From Micromonospora thermarum (lineage in GTDB: Bacteria > Actinomycetota > Actinomycetes > Mycobacteriales > Micromonosporaceae), in contig NZ_JAATEO010000013.1 in the NCBI RefSeq assembly GCF_012034245.1, positions 94,814 through 158,813 of the forward strand: a DNA stretch of 64,000 bases. The letters are read 5' to 3'. The position numbers and the translations under genes are program-made. The notes beneath the pieces are model-generated. The model was given only the letters and a program-made list of their open reading frames with translations. It ran no database searches and was not told the DNA's origin. Each line of letters begins with the position of its first letter. The first letter of the stretch is position 1. Shown here in pieces: positions 38,822-46,072 of the stretch.

Positions 38822-38964
38822 CCAACAAGATCATTAAGAGTTGCGAAGTCGAGGACGGCCAAGATCGACTGACCCAAGTTCGGCCCAAGTGAGGGCCACC
38901 AGGGGCGGAAGGACGGTGAACCGTCTCCGCGGCTCCCCTTGGACGCCGGTCAGGAAGGTCCGGG

Positions 38965-39174
38965 TCACTGGGCCGGCACGGTCACCAAGGTGGCGACGAA
39001 CCCGACCAGCAGGACGGTCCCAGCGAACACCACGGACGGCCACCACTCGCGGGGGCGCTGGCCTTGCTGCGGGAGAGGCTGAGTTGGCTGGTTCCAGGCC
39101 GGAGGTGCTACCACGACCTGGCGGCGATCCGGCCACACCTGCGGCGGAGTGCGGGTAGTCGACCCTGCCATCAT
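38965..39174 (-). CDS. Small C-terminally membrane-anchored protein
   Basis: A 69-residue protein with a polar, Pro/Gln-rich N-terminal half (QPTQPLPQQGQRPREWW) and a single C-terminal hydrophobic segment (PSVVFAGTVLLVGFVATLVT). ATG 39174 is preceded by GGAGGGCG at ideal distance, which argues for a real gene even though it is short; ATG 39171 is adjacent. It lies in the small island and resembles the single-helix proteins often found in integrative elements, but no specific function can be given. Confidence 0.6.
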   Translation of the reverse strand: MMAGSTTRTPPQVWPDRRQVVVAPPAWNQPTQPLPQQGQRPREWWPSVVFAGTVLLVGFVATLVTVPAQ

Positions 39175-39899
39175 GAACGCCCTCCGACGGCTCACGCTGC
39201 TTGGGGCTGGGACCGGGCGGGGCTGCGCGGGGTCGGCCGGCGGCTCCCGCCCGGTCATGAAGGCCGGGCACTCGACCTTCCACCATTGACAGGCGTTGCC
39301 GGTCGCCGGGCGTTACATCCCTTGTCGCCCGGTTCCGACGACAGCCTGACAACCGCAAAGGTGGCCGGGGTGGGTGGGGTGACCTGTTGGGGGGAAGGTG
39401 CGCCACCCCGGCCGCCGACCGGCTCGGCAACGCCGGTCTCCATTGAAGGCGACGCCAAAGCAGATTCCGTTACAGCCGGTCGGAATGTCAGGAACCGGGA
39501 GGAGGGCCGGAGGCATGGAAGCCACGATGGCTGCGTCGCATCGAGCGGTTGCTGTGCCGGATGCCTGCCCGATGCAGCCGTCGACACCGGATCGCAGCGG
39601 CAGGCCGGTAGGAGCCGGAGCAAGATCATCGGGCACATGCCGGGCACAACTTGTACCGACTAGAGGCGTCAACCGCTGTCAGGCGACGGAAGAGTTCACC
39701 CAGGCCGGAGCTCGGATCTGCCCCAATGCGGGTGATCCGTTCGGCCGCTTGAAGATTCGTACGTGCAATCCGGGGTCTTATCAGGGACGATTGGCGCACG
39801 GACGTCGGTGATCCGGGCCGGCGTCGGTCGGTGGGTCGCTGCGCCCGTTTCCGACCGGCGGTGGTGAGCAGGGGCCGCTGAACCGGGAGGGTGAGCGCG
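39175..39899. other. Gene-poor stretch at the right end of the island
   Basis: About 725 bases with no ORF I can support on either strand. It includes several AT-richer patches, the right copy of the 16-bp repeat, and a possible decayed coding stretch on the minus strand (codons near 39640-39780) without recognisable homology. An HNH nuclease gene begins at its right edge. Confidence 0.45.
39622..39637 (+). repeat. Right copy of 16-bp direct repeat
   Basis: This is identical to 38269-38284. Here it is followed by a short internal duplication (GGGCACATGCCGGGCACAAC), and the similarity resumes beyond it (ACAAC, TACCG), so the original repeat may have been about 30 bp. Confidence 0.6.
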
Positions 39900-40433
39900 A
39901 TGCCTGACATACGACCCACGGTGGGCTCCGGCGCGCTCGTCCTCAACGCCACCTACGAGCCCCTGTGCGTCGTGTCCGTCCGTCGTGCCGCCATCCTCGT
40001 GCTCTCCGCCAAGGCCGTCTGCGTCGCCGACGGCGACGGGATCCTGCACAGCGCCCGCAACTCGCTCCCGGTGCCCTCGGTCGTCCGGCTCACCCGCTTC
40101 GTCCGGGTGCCGTACCGCACGCACGTCGGCCTCTCCCGGCGGGCGATCTTCGCCCGCGACGGCTGGCGCTGCGCTTACTGCCGGGGCCCGGCGGAGACCA
40201 TCGACCACGTCTTCCCCCGCAGCCGGGGCGGCCGGCACGCCTGGGAGAACGTGGTGGCGGCCTGCGCCCGGTGCAACCACACGAAGGGCGACAAGACCCC
40301 CGCCGAGCTGGGCTGGCGGCTGCACGCCCTGCCGGCCGCCCCGAAGGGCACCGCGTGGCGCGTGCTCGGCCACCGGGCGCCCGACCCCCGCTGGGCGGAC
40401 TGGCTGGACCTGCGCGAGCCCGAGGCGGCCTGA
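39900..40433 (+). CDS. HNH endonuclease family protein
   Basis: A 177-residue HNH nuclease of the widespread actinobacterial type. The domain is residues about 75-130: FARDGWRCAYCRGPAETIDHVFPRSRGG with a zinc-binding CxxC and the catalytic DH, then NVVAACARCNHTKGDKTP with a second CxxC and the N/H residues. The N-terminal ALVLNATYEPLCVVSVRRAA is the conserved signature of this subgroup. ATG 39900 is the start, with GGGAGG nine bases upstream; GTG 39891 is too close. It is likely a housekeeping nuclease of unknown role rather than part of the adjacent island. Confidence 0.88.
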   Translation: MPDIRPTVGSGALVLNATYEPLCVVSVRRAAILVLSAKAVCVADGDGILHSARNSLPVPSVVRLTRFVRVPYRTHVGLSRRAIFARDGWRCAYCRGPAETIDHVFPRSRGGRHAWENVVAACARCNHTKGDKTPAELGWRLHALPAAPKGTAWRVLGHRAPDPRWADWLDLREPEAA

Positions 40434-40444
40434 GCGGGCCGGGC

Positions 40445-41311
40445 TCACCGCGGCCGGGAGTCCACCAGCGAGGCGAACACCACGACGTTGTCCGCGTAGC
40501 CGGTCTGGCCGCCGACCCACCGGCCGCCGCAGGTCACCAACCGCAGGTTGGGGCGACTGAAGTCGCCGAAGACCTGGTCGGCCGGGAATCTCTCCTTGTC
40601 GAACCGCTCCACCGAGTTGACCTCGAACACCGCCACCGTGCGGTCGGAGCGGGTCACCTCCACCTGGTCGCCGGCGTCGAGGGTGCGCAGCCCGTGGAAC
40701 ACCGCCGGCCCGGTGGTGGTGTCCACGTGCCCGACGATGACGGCCGGGCCGTACTGGCCGGGGGTCGGGCCCTGGTCGTACCAGCCGGCCTCCTGGGCGC
40801 GGTGGGCGTCCGGGGCGGCGATGGTGCCGTCCGGGGCGAGCCCGACGGTGTGCACCGGGGCGGCCACGTCGATCGCCTCGATCTCGATGGCGACGGGCGG
40901 GCTCGCGGGCAGCACCGGGAACTTCTTCGGCGGCGGCCGCAGGCCGGCGGTGAACCGGTCCGGCAGCACGCTCATCCCGGTGATCCGCTCCACCCCGAGC
41001 ATCGCGATGATCAATACCATCAGCGTCCCGATCACCAGGACCGGGACTCCCGGGTGCCGGGAGGGCACCAGCCGCCGGCCGGCGGTCGCCCAGCGGTGCC
41101 GCGGGCGCGCGGGCAGCGGCCCGGCGGCCGGGTCGGTGGTGGCGACGCTGGCGGCGACGGTCTGCCCGGCGACCCGCCGCAGCCGGCGCGCGGTCGCGCC
41201 GGCCAGCCGGGCGGAGGCCCGCAGCGCCCGCCGGGTGGTGGCCCCTGCCCGGGCCCGCCGGGTGGTCGCCCGGGCCCGGCCTGATCGGGTACGCCTGTGC
41301 GCTCCGGCCAT
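40445..41311 (-). CDS. Class F sortase
   Basis: A 288-residue sortase. It has an Arg-rich cytosolic N-terminus (about 1-90), one membrane helix (PVLVIGTLMVLIIAMLG) and an extracellular catalytic domain. That domain carries IVGHVDTTTGPAVFHGL with the catalytic His and LRLVTCGGRW with the catalytic Cys; the Arg of the triad is expected in the last strand but is not obvious in GYADNVVVFA. It would link a surface protein to the cell wall or pili. Its likely substrate is the next gene upstream on the same strand, 15 nt away. Confidence 0.87.
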   Translation of the reverse strand: MAGAHRRTRSGRARATTRRARAGATTRRALRASARLAGATARRLRRVAGQTVAASVATTDPAAGPLPARPRHRWATAGRRLVPSRHPGVPVLVIGTLMVLIIAMLGVERITGMSVLPDRFTAGLRPPPKKFPVLPASPPVAIEIEAIDVAAPVHTVGLAPDGTIAAPDAHRAQEAGWYDQGPTPGQYGPAVIVGHVDTTTGPAVFHGLRTLDAGDQVEVTRSDRTVAVFEVNSVERFDKERFPADQVFGDFSRPNLRLVTCGGRWVGGQTGYADNVVVFASLVDSRPR

Positions 41312-41326
41312 GGCGGGTGGTGGAGG

Positions 41327-41815
41327 TCAGGCGCCGGCCCCGGAACGGCGGCTGCCGAAGAAGCCGAATCCGACGGCGAGGGCCACCGCGGCGATGCCGC
41401 CGATCAGCAGCAGCGAGCCGGGCCCGCCGGCGGTGCCGCCGCCCCCGGTGGCCGGACCCTTCGTCGGCTGCTGCATGTTCAACACCGTCAGCGTCGTGTT
41501 CGCGGTGTTGCCGTTGTCGCAGCGCAGGTCCACCCGGTAGTCACCCGGCTCCTTGCTGCCGGGGATGGTGACCTGCCCGGTGAGGAAGCCGTTGTCCGGC
41601 CGGAGGACGACCCGTCCGAAGGCGTCCGACTGCACCGTCGCCTGGCGGTTGTTGTTGTTGTCGCAGCTGGCCCGGATGCTGACCCGGGTGCCCGCCTGCG
41701 CCGGGTTCGGCGTCACCTCGACGAAGGCGTTCTCGCCGGCCCGTACGGGCGCGGCTCCGACCAGGACGAACACCGCCACCAAGGCCAGCATGGCGAGTAC
41801 GCGATGACCCCGCAT
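41327..41815 (-). CDS. Secreted surface protein, probable sortase substrate
   Basis: A 162-residue exported protein. The signal peptide is MRGHRVLAMLALVAVFVLVG followed by AAPVRA. The mature domain is about 85 residues of beta-rich sequence with two Cys-containing segments (SIRASCDNNNN, DLRCDNGNT) that may form a disulfide. The C-terminus has the cell-wall sorting layout: GPATGGGG, a hydrophobic stretch (LLLIGGIAAVALAVGFGFFG) and a positive tail RRSGAGA. GPATG is a variant of the LPxTG/LAxTG pattern. ATG 41815 has GGAAGGGGGAA upstream. It is expressed just before the sortase. Confidence 0.72.
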   Translation of the reverse strand: MRGHRVLAMLALVAVFVLVGAAPVRAGENAFVEVTPNPAQAGTRVSIRASCDNNNNRQATVQSDAFGRVVLRPDNGFLTGQVTIPGSKEPGDYRVDLRCDNGNTANTTLTVLNMQQPTKGPATGGGGTAGGPGSLLLIGGIAAVALAVGFGFFGSRRSGAGA

Positions 41816-41881
41816 GATTCCCCCTTCCGGTGACGACCACCGGAACCCCTCCCCGGGTGACCGGCCCTGTTTTCCCGCTGG

Positions 41882-41900
41882 CCCGGGGGCAAACCCCGGG
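41882..41900 (-). terminator. Hairpin after the Lrp-type regulator gene
   Basis: CCCGGGG at 41882-41888 pairs with CCCCGGG at 41894-41900 over a 5-nt loop, directly downstream of the regulator on its strand. Confidence 0.4.
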
Positions 41901-41908
41901 GCGTGCCC

Positions 41909-42370
41909 TCAGCGCCGGGCGGGCGGGGTGGGTGGGGGCAGTGGGGTGACCGGGTGCCAGTCCAGCGGCGTGGAGAGAACCATCGTGCTGGACGGCTGGC
42001 CGTACGGGGCGAGTCGGTCGATGACCGCCTCGAACTCCCCGATCGACCCGGCCGCGACCTTCAGCACGCTGCACGCGTCCCCGGTGATCCGGTGGATCTC
42101 CAGGATCTCCGGCCAGTCGGCGACCTCCGGGTCGTGCAGGATGCAGCGGGCGCCGTAGCAGGACATCCGGATCAGGGCCACCACCGTCCGCCCGGCCCGG
42201 CTCAGGTCCACGTGCGCGTGGTAGCCGGTGATCACGCCCGACTCCTCCAACCGGCGTACGCGCTCCGCCACCGCCGGCGGCGAGAGGTGCACCCGCCGGG
42301 ACAGCTCGCTGTACGACAGCCGGGCGTCGGCCTGCAGTTCGCGCAGCAGCGCCCAGTCCATATCGTCCAC
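41909..42370 (-). CDS. Lrp/AsnC family transcriptional regulator, probable controller of the kynurenine operon
   Basis: A 153-residue Lrp/AsnC regulator. The winged HTH is at residues about 3-60 (LLRELQADARLSYSELSRRVHLSPPAVAERVRRLEESGVI in parts). The RAM-like effector domain follows (HVDLSRAGRTVVALIRMS, HRITGDACSVLKVAAGSIGEFEAVID). Such proteins sense amino acids or their derivatives. It is transcribed divergently from the tryptophan dioxygenase operon, which makes tryptophan, kynurenine or anthranilate plausible effectors. GTG 42370 is taken as the start; ATG 42361 is possible. Confidence 0.88.
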   Translation of the reverse strand: MDDMDWALLRELQADARLSYSELSRRVHLSPPAVAERVRRLEESGVITGYHAHVDLSRAGRTVVALIRMSCYGARCILHDPEVADWPEILEIHRITGDACSVLKVAAGSIGEFEAVIDRLAPYGQPSSTMVLSTPLDWHPVTPLPPPTPPARR

Positions 42371-42407
42371 GCGCCGACCTTACGTTCTCCAACCGAATCT
42401 GCGCCAT

Positions 42408-42427
42408 CGCCTTGTGATCAGCAGGCG
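42408..42427. promoter_or_regulatory. Imperfect palindrome, candidate operator in the lrp/kynA region
   Basis: CGCCTTGTGATCAGCAGGCG has matched arms CGCCT/AGGCG and a perfect TGATCA centre (8 of 10 positions paired). It lies 38 bp before the regulator start and about 110 bp before kynA, a sensible place for autoregulation plus operon control by the Lrp protein. Confidence 0.35.
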
Positions 42428-42538
42428 ACAGAGCGGCAGAGCCGTTGATCCGGCATTCCGTTCGCCGTTCCCGCCACGGCATCATGTCGGTCATCCGGCA
42501 GTGTCGCCGGTCGAGCGGCAAGTGGAGGGAGCGGACCG

Positions 42539-43441
42539 GTGGAACGGACGGACCTGCGGGCGGCCACCCGGGCGGCGGTGCGGCCGGCTACCCCGCGCCA
42601 GCGGGCCGCGCGCGCCGCCAGCAACGGTGGCGAGCCGACGTTGGAGTTCGCCGGGCGGGTCCCGTACGACGCGTACGTGCAGGCCAGCACGCTGCACCGG
42701 TTGCAGACGCCGCTGAGCGACGACCCGGGTGAGATGTCGTTTCTCATGGTCAGCCAGATCATGGAGTTGTACTTCGGGCTGACCTGCCACGAGCTGCGCG
42801 AGGCCCAGCGCCTCCTGCGGGCCGACCGGATCTGGGACGCCCTGGCGCCGCTGCGCCGCGCCGCGCTGCACCTGGAGGGCCTGAACGCGGCCTGGCACGG
42901 GCTCCGCTGGATGACCCCGGCCGACTTCAACCGGTTCCGCAACCTGCTCGGGGAGGGCTCCGGCTTCCAGTCGGCGATGTACCGCCACCTGGAGTTCCTG
43001 CTCGGGCTCCGCGACGAGGCGCTGATCCGGCCGTTCCGCCGCCAGACCGAGGTGTACGCCGAGCTGCGCGCCGCCCTGGCGGCCCCGAGCCTCTGGGACG
43101 ACGTGGTCGCCCTGCTCGCCCGGCACGGCCACGACCTGCCCGCCGAGCTGCTCGACCGGGACGTCACCGGCGAGCACCAGCCGCACCCCGCCGTCGAGGC
43201 GGCCTGGGTGCGGATCTACGACGAGCAGGCCGGCCCGGACAACCACCTCCGCCTGCTCGGCGAGGCGCTGACCGAGGTGGCCGAGCAGTTCGGCGACTGG
43301 CGGTGGAACCACATCAAGGCCGTCCAGCGCACGATGGGTGCCAAGGTCGGCAGCGGCGGTTCGGCCGGCCTGGCGTGGCTTCAGCGCAGCATGGCCCGGG
43401 TGGTCTTCCCGGAGCTGTGGTCGGCCCGGACCGCGATGTGA
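42539..43441 (+). CDS. kynA: Tryptophan 2,3-dioxygenase
   Basis: A 300-residue haem dioxygenase that opens the indole ring of L-tryptophan to N-formylkynurenine. Conserved blocks are PYDAYVQASTLHRLQTPLS, DPGEMSFLMVSQIMELYFGL, FRNLLGEGSGFQS, and WRWNHIKAVQRTMGAKVGSGGSAG near the C-terminus. GTG 42539 has AGTGGAGGGA at the right distance. It is first of an eleven-gene operon; kynU starts 19 nt later. The divergent Lrp regulator likely controls it. Confidence 0.94.
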   Translation: MERTDLRAATRAAVRPATPRQRAARAASNGGEPTLEFAGRVPYDAYVQASTLHRLQTPLSDDPGEMSFLMVSQIMELYFGLTCHELREAQRLLRADRIWDALAPLRRAALHLEGLNAAWHGLRWMTPADFNRFRNLLGEGSGFQSAMYRHLEFLLGLRDEALIRPFRRQTEVYAELRAALAAPSLWDDVVALLARHGHDLPAELLDRDVTGEHQPHPAVEAAWVRIYDEQAGPDNHLRLLGEALTEVAEQFGDWRWNHIKAVQRTMGAKVGSGGSAGLAWLQRSMARVVFPELWSARTAM

Positions 43442-43460
43442 CCGAAGGACGAGACACCCC

Positions 43461-44738
43461 GTGACGACCACCGAAGACGAGGCCCTCCGCCTCGACGCCG
43501 ACGACCCCGGTCACCGGCACCTGTTCCACGTCCCGCCCGCGGACGGCGGCCGCTACCCGGAGGCCGCGTACCTGGCCGGCAATTCGCTCGGCCTGCAGCC
43601 CCGGGCCACCCGGGACGAGCTCCTCGGCGACCTGGACGCCTGGCGGCGGCTGGGCGTGGAGGGGCACCTGGAGGCCGAGCGGCCCTGGCTGCCGTACCAC
43701 GAGCTGTTGACGGGGCCCGCCGCGCGACTGGTCGGCGCCCGGCCCGCGGAGGTCGTGGTGATGAACTCCCTCACCGTCAACCTCCACCTGCTGATGGTCA
43801 GCTTCTACCGGCCAGCCGGGACCCGCACCCGCGTCGTCATCGAGGACAGCGCCTTCCCGTCGGACAGCTACGCCGTCCGTAGCCAGGCCCGCTTCCACGG
43901 CCTCGACCCGGACACGACGGTCGTGCGGCTGCGCCCGCGTCCCGGCGAGGACACCCTGCGCACCGCCGACGTGCTCGACTTCCTCGCGACCGAGGGCGAC
44001 ACCGTCGCGCTCGTGCTGCTCGGCGGCGTCAACTACCTGACCGGCGAACTGATGGACATCCCGGCGATCACCGCGGCCGGCCGGGCGGCCGGCGCCGTCG
44101 TCGGGTGGGACCTGGCGCACGCCGCCGGCAACGTGCCGCTGCACCTGCACGACTGGGACGTGGACTTCGCGGCCTGGTGCTCGTACAAGTACCTGAACTC
44201 CGGGCCGGGCGCGCTGTCCGGCGTGTTCGTGCACGGGCGCCACCTCGGCGACCCGGCGCTGCCCCGCTTCGAGGGCTGGTGGAGCACCGAGGCGGCGACC
44301 CGTTTCGAGATGACGCCGGTCTCCCGGCCGCCGGCCACCGTGGAGGCCTGGCAGGTGTCCAACCCGCCGATCTTCGCCATGGGCCCGGTACGCACCTCGC
44401 TGGAACTCTTCGACGCGGTCGGCATGCCGGCGCTGCGGGAGCGCAGCGTGCGGCTGACCGGCTACCTGGAGCGGCTGCTGGACGAGGTGACCCCCGGCCG
44501 GCCGCTGACCGTGGTCACCCCGCGCGACCCGGCCCGGCGCGGCGCCCAGCTCTCGGTGCGGATCGGCACCGGCAGCGCCGCCGGGCTGGCCAAGCGGCTG
44601 CGGCACGAGCACGGGGTGATCGCCGACGCCCGGGAGCCGGACATCGTCCGGTTCGCCCCGGTGCCGCTCTACTGCTCGTACCACGACTGCTGGCGGGTGG
44701 CCGAGGCGCTGGCCGCGACGGTGGAGGTCTCCTCATGA
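43461..44738 (+). CDS. kynU: Kynureninase
   Basis: A 425-residue PLP enzyme that cleaves kynurenine or 3-hydroxykynurenine to anthranilate or 3-hydroxyanthranilate plus alanine. Key segments are AAYLAGNSLGLQPRAT, VGWDLAHAAGNVPLHLHDW (PLP Asp), the Schiff-base Lys243 in CSYKYLNSGPGALSG and RFEGWWSTEAATRFEM. GTG 43461 follows GAAGGACGAG. In this operon it acts after the monooxygenase, mainly on 3-hydroxykynurenine. Its stop overlaps the next start as ATGA. Confidence 0.95.
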   Translation: MTTTEDEALRLDADDPGHRHLFHVPPADGGRYPEAAYLAGNSLGLQPRATRDELLGDLDAWRRLGVEGHLEAERPWLPYHELLTGPAARLVGARPAEVVVMNSLTVNLHLLMVSFYRPAGTRTRVVIEDSAFPSDSYAVRSQARFHGLDPDTTVVRLRPRPGEDTLRTADVLDFLATEGDTVALVLLGGVNYLTGELMDIPAITAAGRAAGAVVGWDLAHAAGNVPLHLHDWDVDFAAWCSYKYLNSGPGALSGVFVHGRHLGDPALPRFEGWWSTEAATRFEMTPVSRPPATVEAWQVSNPPIFAMGPVRTSLELFDAVGMPALRERSVRLTGYLERLLDEVTPGRPLTVVTPRDPARRGAQLSVRIGTGSAAGLAKRLRHEHGVIADAREPDIVRFAPVPLYCSYHDCWRVAEALAATVEVSS

Positions 44739-46072
44739 CCCTCGAACGGGACGAGATCGCCGTCGTCGGCGCCGGGCTCGCCGGCTGTCTGCTCGCCTGT
44801 TTCCTGGCGCGGCGCGGCTACCGGGTCGCCCTCTACGAGCGCCGGCCGGACCCGCGCACCGGGAAGGTCGAGCGGGGCCGGTCGATCAACCTGGCGCTGT
44901 CCGAGCGCGGGCTGGACGCGCTGCGCCGTATCGGGTTGGACACCCAGGTGATGGCCGACGCGCTGCCGATGCGCGGCCGGATGATCCACCCGGTGGCGGG
45001 GGAGCCGCAGTTCCAGTCGTACAGCGCGGCCGGCGACCGGGCGATCAACTCGATCAGCCGGGGCGCGCTGAACAACGCCCTGCTGGACGCCGCCACCGCG
45101 CTGCCCGGCGTGCGGGTCGCCTTCGACCACCGGCTGGTCGGCCTCGACCCGGCCACCGGTGAGATGACCTTCGAGACGCCGCAGGGGAAGGTCACGGCCA
45201 CCGCGCCGGTCGTGCTCGGCGCCGACGGCGCCGGCTCCGCCGTACGCGGTCAGCTCCTCGGGCACGGGCTGCTGCGCGAGAGCGTGGACTTCCTCGACTA
45301 CGGCTACAAGGAACTGACCATCCCGCCGCTCGGCGGGGACTTCGCGCTCGACCCGGAGGCGCTGCACATCTGGCCGCGGGGCACGTCGATGATGATCGCC
45401 CTGCCCAACCCGGACCGCTCCTTCACCTGCACGCTCTTCTGGCCCACCCACGGCACGGCGAGCTTCGCGTCGCTGGGCAGCCCGGCGGCCATCGAGCGGC
45501 ACTTCGCGCAGCACTACCCGGACCTGCTGCCGCTCGCGCCGAACCTGGTCGACGACTACCAGCACAACCCGGTCGGGGTGCTCGGCACGGTCCGCTGCGA
45601 CCCGTGGCAGGTGACCGGGCGGGTCGGCCTGCTCGGCGACGCGGCGCACGCCATCGTGCCGTTCTACGGCCAGGGCGCGAACTGCGCGTTCGAGGACGTG
45701 GTGGAGCTGGACCGCTGCCTCGACGAGTGCGCCGACGACTGGTCCGCCGCGCTGCCGCTGTTCCAGCGGCGCCGGCAGGACAACGCGGAGGCGATCGCCC
45801 AGATGGCCCTGGCCAACTTCGTGGAGATGCGCGACAAGGTCGCCTCGCCGCTGTTCCAGTTCGGCCGCCGGGTGGAACACGCACTGGAGCGGGCCCTGCC
45901 CGGCCGGTACGTTTCCCGGTACGAGCTGGTGTCCTTCTCGACCACCCCGTACGCGGAGGTGCGCCGCCGGGTCCGTTGGCGGCACCGGATGCTCGGTGCC
46001 GCCGGCGTGGGGGCGGCGCTGCTGCTGGCCGGGGCGGTCGGGTCAGTGCTGCGCCGAGGGAGGCGTCGATGA
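44735..46072 (+). CDS. kmo: Kynurenine 3-monooxygenase
   Basis: A 445-residue FAD aromatic hydroxylase converting kynurenine to 3-hydroxykynurenine with NADPH and O2. The Rossmann motif is IAVVGAGLAGCLLACFLARRG, RSINLALSERG is the KMO signature, and LLGDAAHAIVPFYGQGANCAFED is the second FAD motif. The last 27 residues (MLGAAGVGAALLLAGAVGSV then LRRGRRR) form a probable C-terminal membrane anchor with a basic tail, reminiscent of eukaryotic KMO. It overlaps both neighbours by 4 nt. Confidence 0.95.
   Translation: MTLERDEIAVVGAGLAGCLLACFLARRGYRVALYERRPDPRTGKVERGRSINLALSERGLDALRRIGLDTQVMADALPMRGRMIHPVAGEPQFQSYSAAGDRAINSISRGALNNALLDAATALPGVRVAFDHRLVGLDPATGEMTFETPQGKVTATAPVVLGADGAGSAVRGQLLGHGLLRESVDFLDYGYKELTIPPLGGDFALDPEALHIWPRGTSMMIALPNPDRSFTCTLFWPTHGTASFASLGSPAAIERHFAQHYPDLLPLAPNLVDDYQHNPVGVLGTVRCDPWQVTGRVGLLGDAAHAIVPFYGQGANCAFEDVVELDRCLDECADDWSAALPLFQRRRQDNAEAIAQMALANFVEMRDKVASPLFQFGRRVEHALERALPGRYVSRYELVSFSTTPYAEVRRRVRWRHRMLGAAGVGAALLLAGAVGSVLRRGRRR

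Noticed and set aside
39398..39811. 137-codon ORF in the island
   Set aside because: It has no convincing ribosome-binding site for its first start, no recognisable motif, and composition unlike a folded protein; kept only as part of the gene-poor stretch.
38212..39900. Complete integrative element (AICE) or prophage
   Set aside because: No integrase, excisionase, replication or transfer gene is present; at most a remnant.
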